A DNA stretch of 64,000 bases from assembly GCF_025024155.1 (NCBI RefSeq), contig NW_026251730.1:186001-250000 (forward strand), read 5' to 3'. The notes beneath the pieces are model-generated. The model did no database searches. It worked only from the letters and a program-made list of their open reading frames with translations, and had not been told where the DNA came from. The position numbers and the translations under genes were made by a program. Origin of the DNA: Gamsiella multidivaricata (taxonomy: Eukaryota > Mortierellomycota > Mortierellomycetes > Mortierellales > Mortierellaceae). Shown in pieces: positions 34,917 to 45,400 of the stretch (the stretch's first letter is position 1; the number at the start of each line of letters is the position of its first letter).

Positions 34917-37900
34917 CTACAGGAACGACGATATCATGCCTCCATTCGCACGTCGCCGACTCGCCGGCGACTGCAACTCCACCGTCGATGCAGAATCGCT
35001 CCTCGCCGCCGCCACGGCCGCCGCCGGTCTCCTCTGTGCATCTTCATCGCCGCCATCTTCCTCTTCCAGTTCGTCCACCTCCTGCTCCCCCAACACAACC
35101 GTGCCCTCTGCATCCGCGCCCGCACTCGCCTGCACGAAAAACAGCACCGCCTCCCTCTCCCTCGACATATTCGTTACCCCATACGCATTACCCCTCGGCA
35201 CCAAGAACGTCCCTCCCTTTGACACCACAAACGACGTCTTATTCACTGTGACCTCCACAATCCCCTTCGCCACAAAGAATACCATCGAGAACCCATCTCC
35301 ACTGTTACTCGTGCTGCTGTTGCTGCTGCTGTGGCCGCTCGTGTTCGTCATTGGTTTGCTTCCCGATGGATGCAACTTGATCGTCCCACTCGCCAATGCT
35401 CCCGGATCCTCAAGTCCGCGATGGTACTGATACTCCCCTCCTTCTACATCCCGGAACCGAACCGTATCATGCGGTTCCGCAATCTTCTTCGATTGTATAC
35501 TGTTGCTCACATAATCAAACACCTCCGCCGTCGTCCGAGACGCCGTGTCCTGCTTACCTCGACGTCTCAGTGTCGATCGCACGTTCTCCAAATCCTCCTC
35601 CGAGCTTCCCGTCTCAACTGCTTCGAGTTCGCTATCGACTTTGACCTGGCGCTTTCCGCCTCTCCTCTGTTGCGGCTTTTGCGCCGTTGATCCAGTAGGG
35701 GCCCGCTTCCGTTTCCTTGCAGGGCCTGGGGTAGGTTTCGTCTCCGCACGCATAACAGCTTTGATCATCGGTGCTGGACCATCGCTCTTTCCGAGAACAA
35801 CGCGCTCGTTCTTCCAGAACTCTAGCGGTGCGATCTTTGTCCTATGGCTCCTTCGTACTAAAGTGCCCATAAGGAAAAGTGAATGAAATCCAATTGAAAA
35901 TTAGCTGTTAATATAAAGAATAACACATGCTGCAGTGCTGTAAACACCCTTGAAATCATAAAAAAAAAAAAAAAGCCTCACGCACCTCCTTGATCGTCTT
36001 GACTGACGTCCGGCACGATCGGCACTTCGACCAGTTCAACAGGTTTCTCGCGGACAGTATAGGCGCCAGTACTGCTGCTCGTAGGACGACCAGGCTTCCG
36101 CTGTACCGCCTTCTTGCCGCCCCGATCAGTTCCAGACCCATATTCTGTTTGTGCTCCTATTACTGCTCTCCTGCCTGTCCTGCCTCGGGATGACCCTGGA
36201 ACTGTCCTACTGCTCGCCTCTTCTTCCTCTCCCTCCTCTGAATCTCCTGCTGTTGAGCTTGGTCGATGACCCTTACCCTTTGCTGTTGACGACAGTGCCT
36301 TCTGTGATGCTTTCTTCCGGGAAGAAACGATGCTCGATGAGGCCGACGACGCTTTCGTTGTCTTCTTAGGTGTAGTAGTATCCGTCAATGAGACACCCGC
36401 CATCCTTTCGCTGATACTCCGGCTGCCGGTAGAGGTGGCGGTAGGCGGCTTGGCTGGCAATTTCTTGGCAGCAGCGGTGTTGGTGTTGATGGGCTGCTTC
36501 TTGTTTGGTTGTGGCTGCGGTTGTTTCTTCCTTTGTATCTCCCTCCGGTAATGATCCTCATCATCCTGCTCCTGGTCATAGTCGTGCTCCGGTATCTCCT
36601 CATCCGAGAACTGTAACCGGCCATAGTCTTCTTCCTCCCTCTGCTCTCGTTCATGGTACATCCTATCATCAAGCTCCCCATCTTCATCCTCCCCTCCTTG
36701 AATGAGGTGCTGGGATCTGACTCGCTTTGGCGACGGTACTGATGACATTGGCGCGGGCACAGCCTTTGTCTTCCGCTTGAACTCTGCAGGCGTCCTGACA
36801 GCTTTTGGACCCTGTTTCGTTGCCGTTGAACGCACAGGCGTCGATTTCGTCCGCGTCGTTGCTACATAACCATCATGACCATCATCACCATCATCATCCT
36901 CATTGATGTTCTCATTTCCATCATTGGCTCCCGCCTGGTATATACCATCCTCGTAATCGTCACTTCCGAAATCCACTCCGAAATCAAACGCCTTTGGTAA
37001 ATTCTGTCGATTAGCAGGTCTAGAGGCAGCTTGCTGTCGTGGTTGTGCCACCGCCAAAGGTGGTCCTCGAGCCGTATTCGCCTGCAGCTGCGCCTTCTTC
37101 TGCCGAGACTCTGTCAAAAGCTTATCCAGCGTTGGTGTTTTTGTGGTACCCTTATTGAGGGATGACAACGAGGACTGTGGAGTTCGCTGATGAGTGGTTG
37201 AGCTGAGTGACCGTCGAATGCGACCGTCATCCTGATGACGTTCCTGATCTGAAGAGTCGTCGTCGTTGGTAAAGATGAGTCGTTTCTTGACCGCATGAAA
37301 AGATGGTGATTGGTATTCCTCTGCCTCGTCGTCGATTAAGCCGGTGCCTGGGAGTGAAAGACCTAGCCAAATCCAAAGATAGTGATATATCAGCTTTCCG
37401 ATCGACAATATAGTACGATATTGTCGAGGTTCTTTCCCGACAAAAGTTGATCCTCTGTCCGGACATACCTCGAGCGTGGGTGGAAGGCCCTGACCCTTTT
37501 GACATGGATATATTCCGTGCTCGACGAGACGTAGGCGTTGACAACAGTTCAGCAGGAAGCTCCTGCTCCATGTACCGCTGCGAGCGTGAGGGTGGCGGTG
37601 ATATCTGTTGTGGGTCAGCAAGGTAGTTTTCCTCAAGATGGCCATCGTATCCATCTTCTGCAGGTTCAGGGTCGTCATTGCCGTCGTCCCAAAAGTCATC
37701 AATGTTATCCAGTCCATTTGGGTCCTTTTTAATATTGGGTTTCATGGCGATTCCTGTCTTCCTATAGCATGGCGACAGAAGCATACACACAAAGAAGATA
37801 TGCGTTAGCGATAGCTGATTCTACAGTCTTGGTCCTGTCCGAGTGTCTGTGAGCGAACCAAAGGCCAAGCTCCTGTTACCTTCCAACGACGCCTATATCG

Positions 37901-38046
37901 AAATAGAGGTTCTCCCGCACCCGGGGCCCTCCTGCGTAATCCTAGACAAGTTGAAACAATGTCTAATCGATTAGTCCGGTGCTGACCTGGAATGAAGAAA
38001 GAGGTGCTGATCCTATTGCTCCAAGCTGTCGCCTTACTCTGCTCAT
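34917..38046 (-). CDS. MIF2: Kinetochore protein CENP-C / Mif2, 910 aa
   Basis: Exons complement(34917-35857, 35986-37362, 37469-37761, 37880-37941, 37987-38046) join in phase to 910 aa. Residues 20-60 hold the Mif2 N-terminal block (FDIGVVGRKTGI, then GLDNIDDFW), which in yeast contacts other inner-kinetochore parts. The middle 500 residues are acidic and Ser/Lys-rich without fold. The CENP-C motif RRSHRTKIAPLEFWKNE starts at residue 599, right after the last intron; this arginine-anchored motif binds the CENP-A nucleosome and the H2A-H2B acidic patch. Residues about 690-860 form the Mif2/CENP-C cupin dimerisation domain (FFVAKGIVEVTV, GGTFLVPRGN, EAVLFFVQ). A Gly/Asn/Ser insert lies in a cupin loop. 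The presence of CENP-C implies a CENP-A centromere, of interest because some Mucoromycota lack CENP-A. Length fits the family. Confidence 0.93.
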
Positions 38047-38315
38047 GGTGAAGACGTTGTATGCTCTGGGTTGGCGCCCGATGTAGTCGGTTTTGGAAGT
38101 TTATATTTATTTGAACAAAGGAGTTTTTCAGCGTGCAAGAGTGTTGGTTGCGACGATTAGGGTGTGATGAATAAGGTTACGATGATGGTTAGAGTGATGG
38201 TTTGGGCACCATGGACGCGACAAAGTGAGTAGAAAGTGGCCGAAAATACGTCACCGGAGACGTTCTTCCCGCGAGGACGTGCCACTTCTAAACTAAAAGT
38301 GGAAATAAAGCTAGA
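38047..38315. promoter_or_regulatory. CENP-C upstream region
   Basis: Should hold the CENP-C promoter and leader. It ends at the 3' side of the Fanzor fragment on the same strand. Confidence 0.4.
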
Positions 38316-38690
38316 TTAACTTTTGGCAACTCGCTTACGGCGGGCACCTTGTATAAACGCTGTTCGCTTGCACCTACCGCCAACTCGCCCTTGCCCTGGC
38401 CCCGCCGCGCTACTGCTGCTGCTACCGCCGGCTTCTGTGTGCGATCTTGCATTCTGCATCCAAGGGTAGTGCCCATTTTTATCCACTGGTTGAAGATAGA
38501 GAGGTCGCTGTTGATTGACCAAATGGTCACAAATCGCAATGGCAATGCTGTGCCCCGCCATGATATCGCGGTGCATGTAAAACTTGCAGGTCGAGCAGTA
38601 CAGCTTGCGGATCTTGACCTGCCCAACAAATTTCTCGCACATCGGGCACTTCTTGGATGTATAGTATTCATTTACACCCACCAACCGCAA
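38316..38690 (-). mobile_element. Fanzor/TnpB-type nuclease, C-terminal zinc-ribbon fragment
   Basis: About 124 codons. The start reads VGVNEYYTSKKCPMC, then a second pair CSTCKFYMHRDIMAGHS: two Cys-x2-Cys knuckles of the OrfB/TnpB-type zinc ribbon, with the HRD-x-MAG block at the place of the last RuvC catalytic aspartate. A PLYLQPVDKNGHYPWM block follows, then a Ser/Ala/Gly-rich basic tail ending in AKS and a TAA. This matches the 3' end of fungal Fanzor genes, the eukaryotic relatives of RNA-guided TnpB nucleases. The rest of the RuvC domain is absent: directly upstream there is a TAG in frame and unrelated sequence. A ctag acceptor-like site at the break leaves a small chance that this is a last exon, but no upstream exon was found. 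Confidence 0.75.
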
Positions 38691-39477
38691 AGTAGCCTAG
38701 GGGCCTGGCCTATGGGACACCAAGACGAAGTCAGTAAAATATTCGAGACGATTTTACACGACTGGGAATCTTCAGTGATAGTACCCTACCATTTGAACAA
38801 AGTGCGACTAAGGACTCGTGCTTTTTTTTTTTTTTTTTTTTTGACGCAGGCACGACTGATTGGTATTCAGAAAGCTCCATCACAGTGAAGTAAAGACGAA
38901 CAAGGACAGCACCAAGAACCGCCTTGAACCATTGTTTACTACTTAGGACCTTTATTTCGTAGGTATATAAGACAGGCCAGACCATGTAGTTGACACTTAG
39001 TTCATGTACTCACAACAATCTAGTCAATACACTATTGTCTTCACACATTCGTCTTTGTTCACTCATCTTGTTCATTCGTCCCCTCTCGCTTTCATTCTCG
39101 TTTGTTTCTCTTCGCCATCCTTGCTTCTCGCTTGACTCTCATCGGATTTCAATCTCATGACCGCTGTCGAAATTTGCACAGGGGGACGAACCGGGGACGG
39201 TCTAGCTTGACTCCAAGAACATTCCCGATCGGTATCCCAGTGCATGACGCGTCGCCTACGCTCCCGAATAAGGGCTGTTCGTTCTTTTTTTGCTCCAACA
39301 TGCTTCCTCGGGATGGCTGTGTTGTGCCGATACATGCATTTACGGATATTCTCATATGTAGTACGAAGGCCTAGAAGTACAGTTCCATTGCTGGTTTCCA
39401 GCTAGAGTACGAAGGTGCTAGTTGAATAGAGCACAAATTTGCGTCTGACAATACAAAAGAATAAAAAAATAAAAAGA
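38691..39477. other. Intergenic, no gene seen
   Basis: Contains a run of 22 T at about 38821-38842 and a TATA-like tatataag near 38961 without a convincing gene behind it. Confidence 0.5.
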
Positions 39478-40013
39478 TAACTGTACTCGCGCGAGCTGTT
39501 CAGTGGAAGGTGTAAGTCTCTTCCTGATGAAGTGCCAATCTTTGCCCTCTTTGACCATTTTCTTTGTCCAATTGCGCTCATTCAAACCCAGAGGATATGC
39601 CGCTGGGGCGGATAGATTTGTCGCGTGTGGATGCTCCCAGCAGTACTCTATCTGCGTCTTATCTTCGGCACGTAACTTCCGGATTCTAATACAAGCAAGA
39701 CGACCTTGATGCACTGAGTTGCGAGCAATTGATGTTTTTTTTCACGTCCTGAGTGACTACACGCGTATTTGATGGACTAGTCGTAAAGAGGTGGGCGGCC
39801 GGTAGCGTTGGTGCGAGCTACAGACAGAGGCCCATCTAAGGGCGGGTCTCTACAGTAAAACGTATGAGAGTGCTTCTCAGAGAAATGAATCCACTGATAT
39901 GCTAGGCTCTCCTGCTCCCACAACGATCGAAAAGTTTCGGGAGTGTAAAAGTCCTTGTTTCGTGAAGTCGTATGGAACGGCAGAGATAATTGAGCAGAAA
40001 TGAGCGATATCAC
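39478..40013 (-). mobile_element. MULE-like transposon relic (N-terminal DNA-binding part)
   Basis: The minus strand gives ETFRSLWEQESLAYQW and FYCRDPPLDGPL from 40013, then a TAG, then YACSHSGREKK. After a frameshift comes CIRIRKLRAEDKTQIEYCW with HPHATNLS and GKDWHFIRKRL. A Cys/His pattern followed by a basic 'C-x-IRIRKL' strand block and a 'KDWxxIKRxL' block occurs at the N-terminus of fungal Mutator-like transposases and related proteins. No transposase core or termini were found. At least one stop and one frameshift show it is dead. The family assignment is by pattern only. Confidence 0.5.
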
Positions 40014-40450
40014 TCATTGATTTTTATTGAGTCCATGATAGCTGCTCAGAGGTGGATATGTGAACTTGTAGACTCAAGGAAAGTTGCAAGAATTTCATGT
40101 ATCAGCTGATTTATGGGCAGATTTCAAATGGCGACTAGGTCTTTGCATTTCTGCTATTCCCGGGACGACCGTGTTCAGCCATAACTGTATGTTGTGGGCA
40201 GAGCAAGGAAACCATCCATAACTCTTCTTTTCGCTGAGAATATCCACAGCCTTCTTGATATTGGCTCCTTGATCCCTGCTATGCAGGTGAAATGGTGCTT
40301 GTTATGCTGAATTTGCGCTGCATTGTGCTGAATTTGAGCTGGTTGTACTGGTTGTGCTGGTTGTACTGCATTGTGCCGTTTCCCTAATCCCTAATCCATT
40401 TTATCGCTCCCAGCCATAATCAAGCCATAATCAGGCCAACTTATCTAGTC
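40014..40450. other. Intergenic with a short imperfect minisatellite
   Basis: At about 40299-40376 a degenerate tandem array of 9-21 bp units (gctgaattt, ggttgtact types) is followed by two ccctaat units at 40381-40397. No gene seen. Confidence 0.5.
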
Positions 40451-40698
40451 TAGTTCTTTTACAGTTGTATGGAGTAAGGAAACTCCCAATCTGAATGCTC
40501 GAATAATTTGTGTTCCACACTGAATACAAGGGTCTAACGCACAACTACGCGCACTGTAGCGAGTGATCAGCACAACGGTCTTCTTGTTCAACTGGAATAA
40601 GGGACGAAAGAGCACTGGCTTCGATCCTCCTTTTATACAGGCACAACCCCAAAACCTAAATTCAAACTCTGCGTACCCTCGGTGGCTGCTGGCCAACA
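40451..40698 (-). mobile_element. Solo LTR copy A (short form, one end lost)
   Basis: Reverse orientation; it starts with tgttggccagcagcc at 40698 and can be followed to 40451. It shares this whole stretch with copies B and C, including a TATA box (tataaaagga) near its first quarter. It lacks the last 16-20 bp (ending gcgcaaca) and the internal tandem duplication seen in B and C. Confidence 0.8.
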
Positions 40699-40789
40699 AA
40701 ATCTTTCATGAGGATCCACATCACCACAGCAGTGCCTTTCAGGCGACAGTCAGATTCGTTGATGCCTATCAAAGTATATGGATGAGGGA

Positions 40790-41110
40790 ATGTGCTTTCA
40801 GAAGCGAGCAACTGCATGAGCTTCCATACCTAAGGATTCCTGGTGTTTATACCAGGTGTAAACAGCCTCTTCCACAACCGCCATTGGTCTTGGCCTGTTG
40901 TGTACAATCGTTCTTGTTGCCACAGGCGGCAGCGTCACCATTGCTTGATGGATCCTATCTTCCTTTTCAAGTATACTGGCGACTATCCTGGGATGCATAT
41001 TCAACATTTTTGCGAAAGCGACATGGAAGGCGTCTGGATTGTGTTCTCGCTCTGCATGGTATTTCACACCTTATCGTGAAGCGTATACTTCGTTTGGGAT
41101 ATGTGTGATT
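40790..41110 (-). mobile_element. pogo/Tigger transposase relic: CENP-B-type DNA-binding region
   Basis: The minus strand reads VASILEKEDRIH and, further on, AVVEEAVYTWYKHQESLG. This is the end of the first helix-turn-helix and the start of the CENP-B-type second DNA-binding domain of pogo/Tigger transposases. The upstream part, with HAEREHNPDAFHVAFAK, is in the same frame. A stop follows VARF. No DDE region is nearby; the LTR copy A begins about 90 bp further on. Confidence 0.55.
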
Positions 41111-42453
41111 TGGAAGCCGAGGTGACAGGGTCAGAGCGTTCGACACCCGGTCGTTTGGGGGCCAGAGCTGTACTGCCAGAGTATTTTCATTGGGCATAGT
41201 GGAGGTAGAGGAAAGAGTATAAGATGGGCTCGAGACGAGTGTATGTGGGAGCAAAAGTGCTGAGATTCATGGTTCTTTAATATATTTTTCAATTGGATTG
41301 AATACGGGGCTGGCTCCTCCTTAATGCACAAGAAATTTATGTGTTTAGGAGGGTTGGCTGTACCGACATGTATTTCATAGTGTTCCTGAGTCCCTTTCCT
41401 TAAACATCGCATACTTACGGCCTCTTCCTTGCCTTCACCCTTGCCATCGCATCCTCATACTGCCGCAGCATTCTCATTTGATGAGAGCCCATTCGACGTT
41501 ACGCGAGGGCGAGGAAACCGAGGAGCTGGAAAGCATGAGTCTCTGCGCACTCTTTTCCCACTTTCCGCTCTTTCCCGTTTTCCTTTCTTCCCAGCTACGC
41601 CCGCCCTCAATCCATCAGGAACTGTCTTTTCTCTTTCTCATCTATCTGTCCCTCATACGTCTCTGCTTAATCTCAATAAGCGCAGTCCGGCGGCGACTTA
41701 TTGGTAACAAAAAACACTGTTTATCTGTGGAGGCCCCTTTCCTGCCTGTGCCTGAACCATTAGAATCGATCCAAGAATACTAATGCTAGAACAGTTGGGA
41801 TAAGGGTGCGCAAAGGTCGAAAGAACAGCCATGAACGTACAATAGATAATAACCCCTTCTTGCATCTAACAGGCACCTCTGCTAGAACTGACGAGAGGAA
41901 GCGAACATTACCCCACTCGACTACCTTATTCGTGCGCGGACAGCCTTGAGCAAAGAATTGGAGTAGAGAATACTGCACAAGGACGAACCATCTCCTCAGC
42001 CAGCTAAAGAAACGGACCCGTATTGTGGTGAGACATTGTTTCTTGTCACTCGAGAGTAGGCTACAGGCTTGTGTAATGGTTATTAATCCGTCATGCTTCA
42101 CTAAGGGCATTTGGTATCGTTGCTAGAAGACACAAAGAGAACAAAACTTCTGGACTATCTCGGTACCCAGTCAGAGGACAAGAGTCGAGTAAATACTTCC
42201 GAGGTGAGGCGTCATCACTTGCGCAGAATAGCTACATATGATAAAGTTCAGACTGCTGCTATGGATACTAATCGATTTGTTTGAGGATAGACCGGCCTAC
42301 TGCCACCACATCTGCAATTTTCCCAGCCCGTTGTGTCCTATTTCGTGCCAGTTGCTGAAGGTGCGTACGCAAATTACTCGCACAAGTATATTAGTTGAAG
42401 TCAAGGTCACTAACATCGCCACCATCTATTCTGTAATACCATAGAGAAGTGAC
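41111..42453. other. Intergenic, upstream of the NLR-like gene
   Basis: No gene recognised. The promoter and leader of the NLR-like gene should lie in the last few hundred bases. Confidence 0.5.
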
Positions 42454-45400
42454 ATGTTTGACAGCACTTTTTCATTATCAGGAAGCACTCTCTCACCACA
42501 AAAGGAGCTGGAAGTTGCCAATATCCTATTGGAAAATGCGCGCAAAACCAATGATCCAGAAATTGCTTTAAAGTTTTGCACCGATGCGGAAGCCGCGTTA
42601 TCTCGGATGAAAAGAGCAGCAAAAAAGACTCTGGCCTCTCCACAGTCGGGCGTAGATCAAACCTTGCGTGATGGAGTCGCTAGTGTTTATCTCGAGCACG
42701 GAGAACTACTAAACAACTTGGGGTATAGCGAATTGGCACAAACCAGCTACAAGAAGGCAGCGAAATGGGGACATGTCCAGGACGTTGACCAACGATCACC
42801 CGCCTCTTCTCGGCCCGGCAGCAACAAGACCAGCTCCATCCATCGCGCACTAGCTTCCCCTGTCTCTCTTTCAGTCACGCCTCGCTTCTCATCTCCTTCA
42901 GGTTCGAGTAACCTTCATCACAGTGACATTGCACAGATTCCTTCAGGGATTTTTGACCGGGACGTGATTCCAGCTAGGACCAAGTATGCCTTGCCGAATG
43001 CGGGCGCACGTCTCGCTAGTGCCTCTCAGCTCGCGTACTGCCTCAGCTTGTTGCCCTCTGCATCACTGTCTCTGGAACTTCTCGACGAAGCCGAACGGGC
43101 CTGGTCACAAGCCAAAGCGAACGATGAAGACGAGCAAGAACGACTACACACATTGGCGGCGAACTTGACAAAGGCATTCGTCAACGACGTGATCAAATCG
43201 CCCCCCATTGTCGCTGAAGTGGCCTGCTTGGCGCCTGTACTCAATCGAGAACTATTCAGAAAGCTACTCATGAACTTTATCGACGGCATCAATCAAGCCA
43301 CTTTGCTGGAGCTCCATCTACTTGAAGGACTGGCGCAGTTGATGCAGCGCGCTTCACCGGAATACCTTGACGCCGATGATTTGGTCAAGATACTGCAGGT
43401 TCTCAGCACACGCTTGAAGGACACCCACCAGCAATCGACTCAGCATATTTATAAATTGACACTGGCGGTGTCACACGTTTTGGATGCGATGGCCGATTGC
43501 CATGTCAAGGACCTGAACCGGGAGCAGCTGCATGAGCCCCTCTCTGATTATTTGAACGGACTGAAGGGCAGTCCTGACCCATATCTGGTATATCAAGCCG
43601 CCTACGCCTTCCAAGCACTGCAGTACGTCCCGGACGACGAGTCACCCTTGCAAGCCACGCTAAGGCGCGCACGGAAAGTGGTCAAGGGCATTTCAGGGGC
43701 TGTAAGCGCGGTCAAGGGTCTAGATGTGAATGGCTTTATCGATGGACTAGGACATCTTCAAGACGGTTTGGTCGAGGTCTACCAGGTCGCTAAAATCGGA
43801 TACGACGGCGCCAAGGCTCTGGTAGAGAGCGGGCAGGACTTTCTCGACTGTCTCAAAGAAGGCCTCAGCTTTGCTAAGAAGCGCACATGGTATCCAGCAT
43901 TACGTGGTATCGATAGTTTGCTTCGAGACGGCCAGCTCGCCAAAGTCAAGAAGCTGATCTGTGAAGCACCTCACCGTCGTGATCTCGCTTTTCAATGGGG
44001 AGTGTGCCAACGGCTTGGGGAAATAGCCGCGAATCCGGACTGGGATCCTGCCACCCGCTGGAGCGCTGTAGACTTCCTAGGCGAGCTGTACAAGAATGAT
44101 GCGGAATGGGGCCAGCAAGCCATCGTTAAACAGTGGATTCTCAATATTCTTGAGCAGCTAGCTTCCACGTCAGGGAGCGCTTTGCAATGTATGTGAGGAT
44201 GAAGGACAATTGAGATGCGATCTCTTGTGATTGACTGTCGAGATCCCTACCTCCATATCTAATCCCATCTACCACACTCCAATATAATTAATGTGTTACG
44301 TATCATAGCTGCCAAAGCCCTGCTGCAAGAGCTAGGTACGGACGGGGATGCCAAGAAGCAAGGTCTTTATCAAGCTTACCGAGAGAAGCCTCAGCGTCAG
44401 TACCCATTGGTAGTCTCTGTACCCATGCTACCATCTCCATCCCTGCTCGATCGCGTTCAGAATAAACCTGACATTGAAGCTGACTTGCGCCAGCTAAAAG
44501 AGCGACGCCTCAAGCAGCGAGGCGACGCTGTCTATATTCCCCCTCAGGCCAAGGCTAGTCTACAGGCTTCCGATGATACGCTGTTTCCATTGATGGACAA
44601 GGTCAAGGAGTTCCTGGGCAGTAATCAGAAAGTGATGTTGCTGCTAGGTGATTCTGGCGCAGGAAAGTCGACTTTTAACCGGGCGCTCGAGTGCGACTTA
44701 TGGGACGCTTACAAGAAAAAGGAAGGCAGAATTCCTCTTTTCATCAACTTGGCTGCAATCGACAAACCAGAGCAGGATCTGATCGCCAAACAACTACGGA
44801 AGGCAGAGTTCACCGAGCCCCAGATCAGAGAGTTGAAGGGCTATCGCAGATTCATCTTGATCTGCGACGGGTATGATGAGAGCCAGCAGACCCACAACTT
44901 GTACACGAGTAACCGACTGAATCAGCCGGGAGAATGGAGTGCTCAGATGGTAATTAGCTGCCGCAGTGAGTACCTTGGCCTCGATTATCGGGATCGATTC
45001 CAGCCAGCAGATCGTAACCACCAAGCGGAGCCAGCACTGTTTCAAGAAGCGGTCATTGCACCGTTCTCAGTGGGCCAAGTCCAAGATTACATCAAGAAAT
45101 ATGTGGCTGCGAAGGAACCGCTCTGGCAGGCGACGGACTATTTGCAGGCCCTTGATAAGATTCCCAACCTGCAGGACCTGGTCAAGAACCCCTTCATGTT
45201 GACGCTGTCCTTGGAGGTACTGCCGCGCATGATCGATCCAGGACAAGACATCTCGGCCGTCCGGGTCACTAGAGTGGCATTATATGACCAGTTCGTGGAG
45301 CAGTGGCTGGAGCGCGGCAAGAAGCGGCTTGGGGGCAAAGACTTAAGCCCTCAAGCAAGAGCGGGCTTTGAGAGGCTTAACGACGAAGGCTTTACTCAAA

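Noticed and set aside
35978..37717. Reading CENP-C exon 4 upstream as a 579-codon gene of its own
   Set aside because: Its first 120 codons are intron and out-of-frame exon 3; splicing at 37468/37363 gives the Mif2 protein.
40381..40397. Telomere-like ccctaat units
   Set aside because: Only two 7-bp units within an imperfect minisatellite; not a telomere array.
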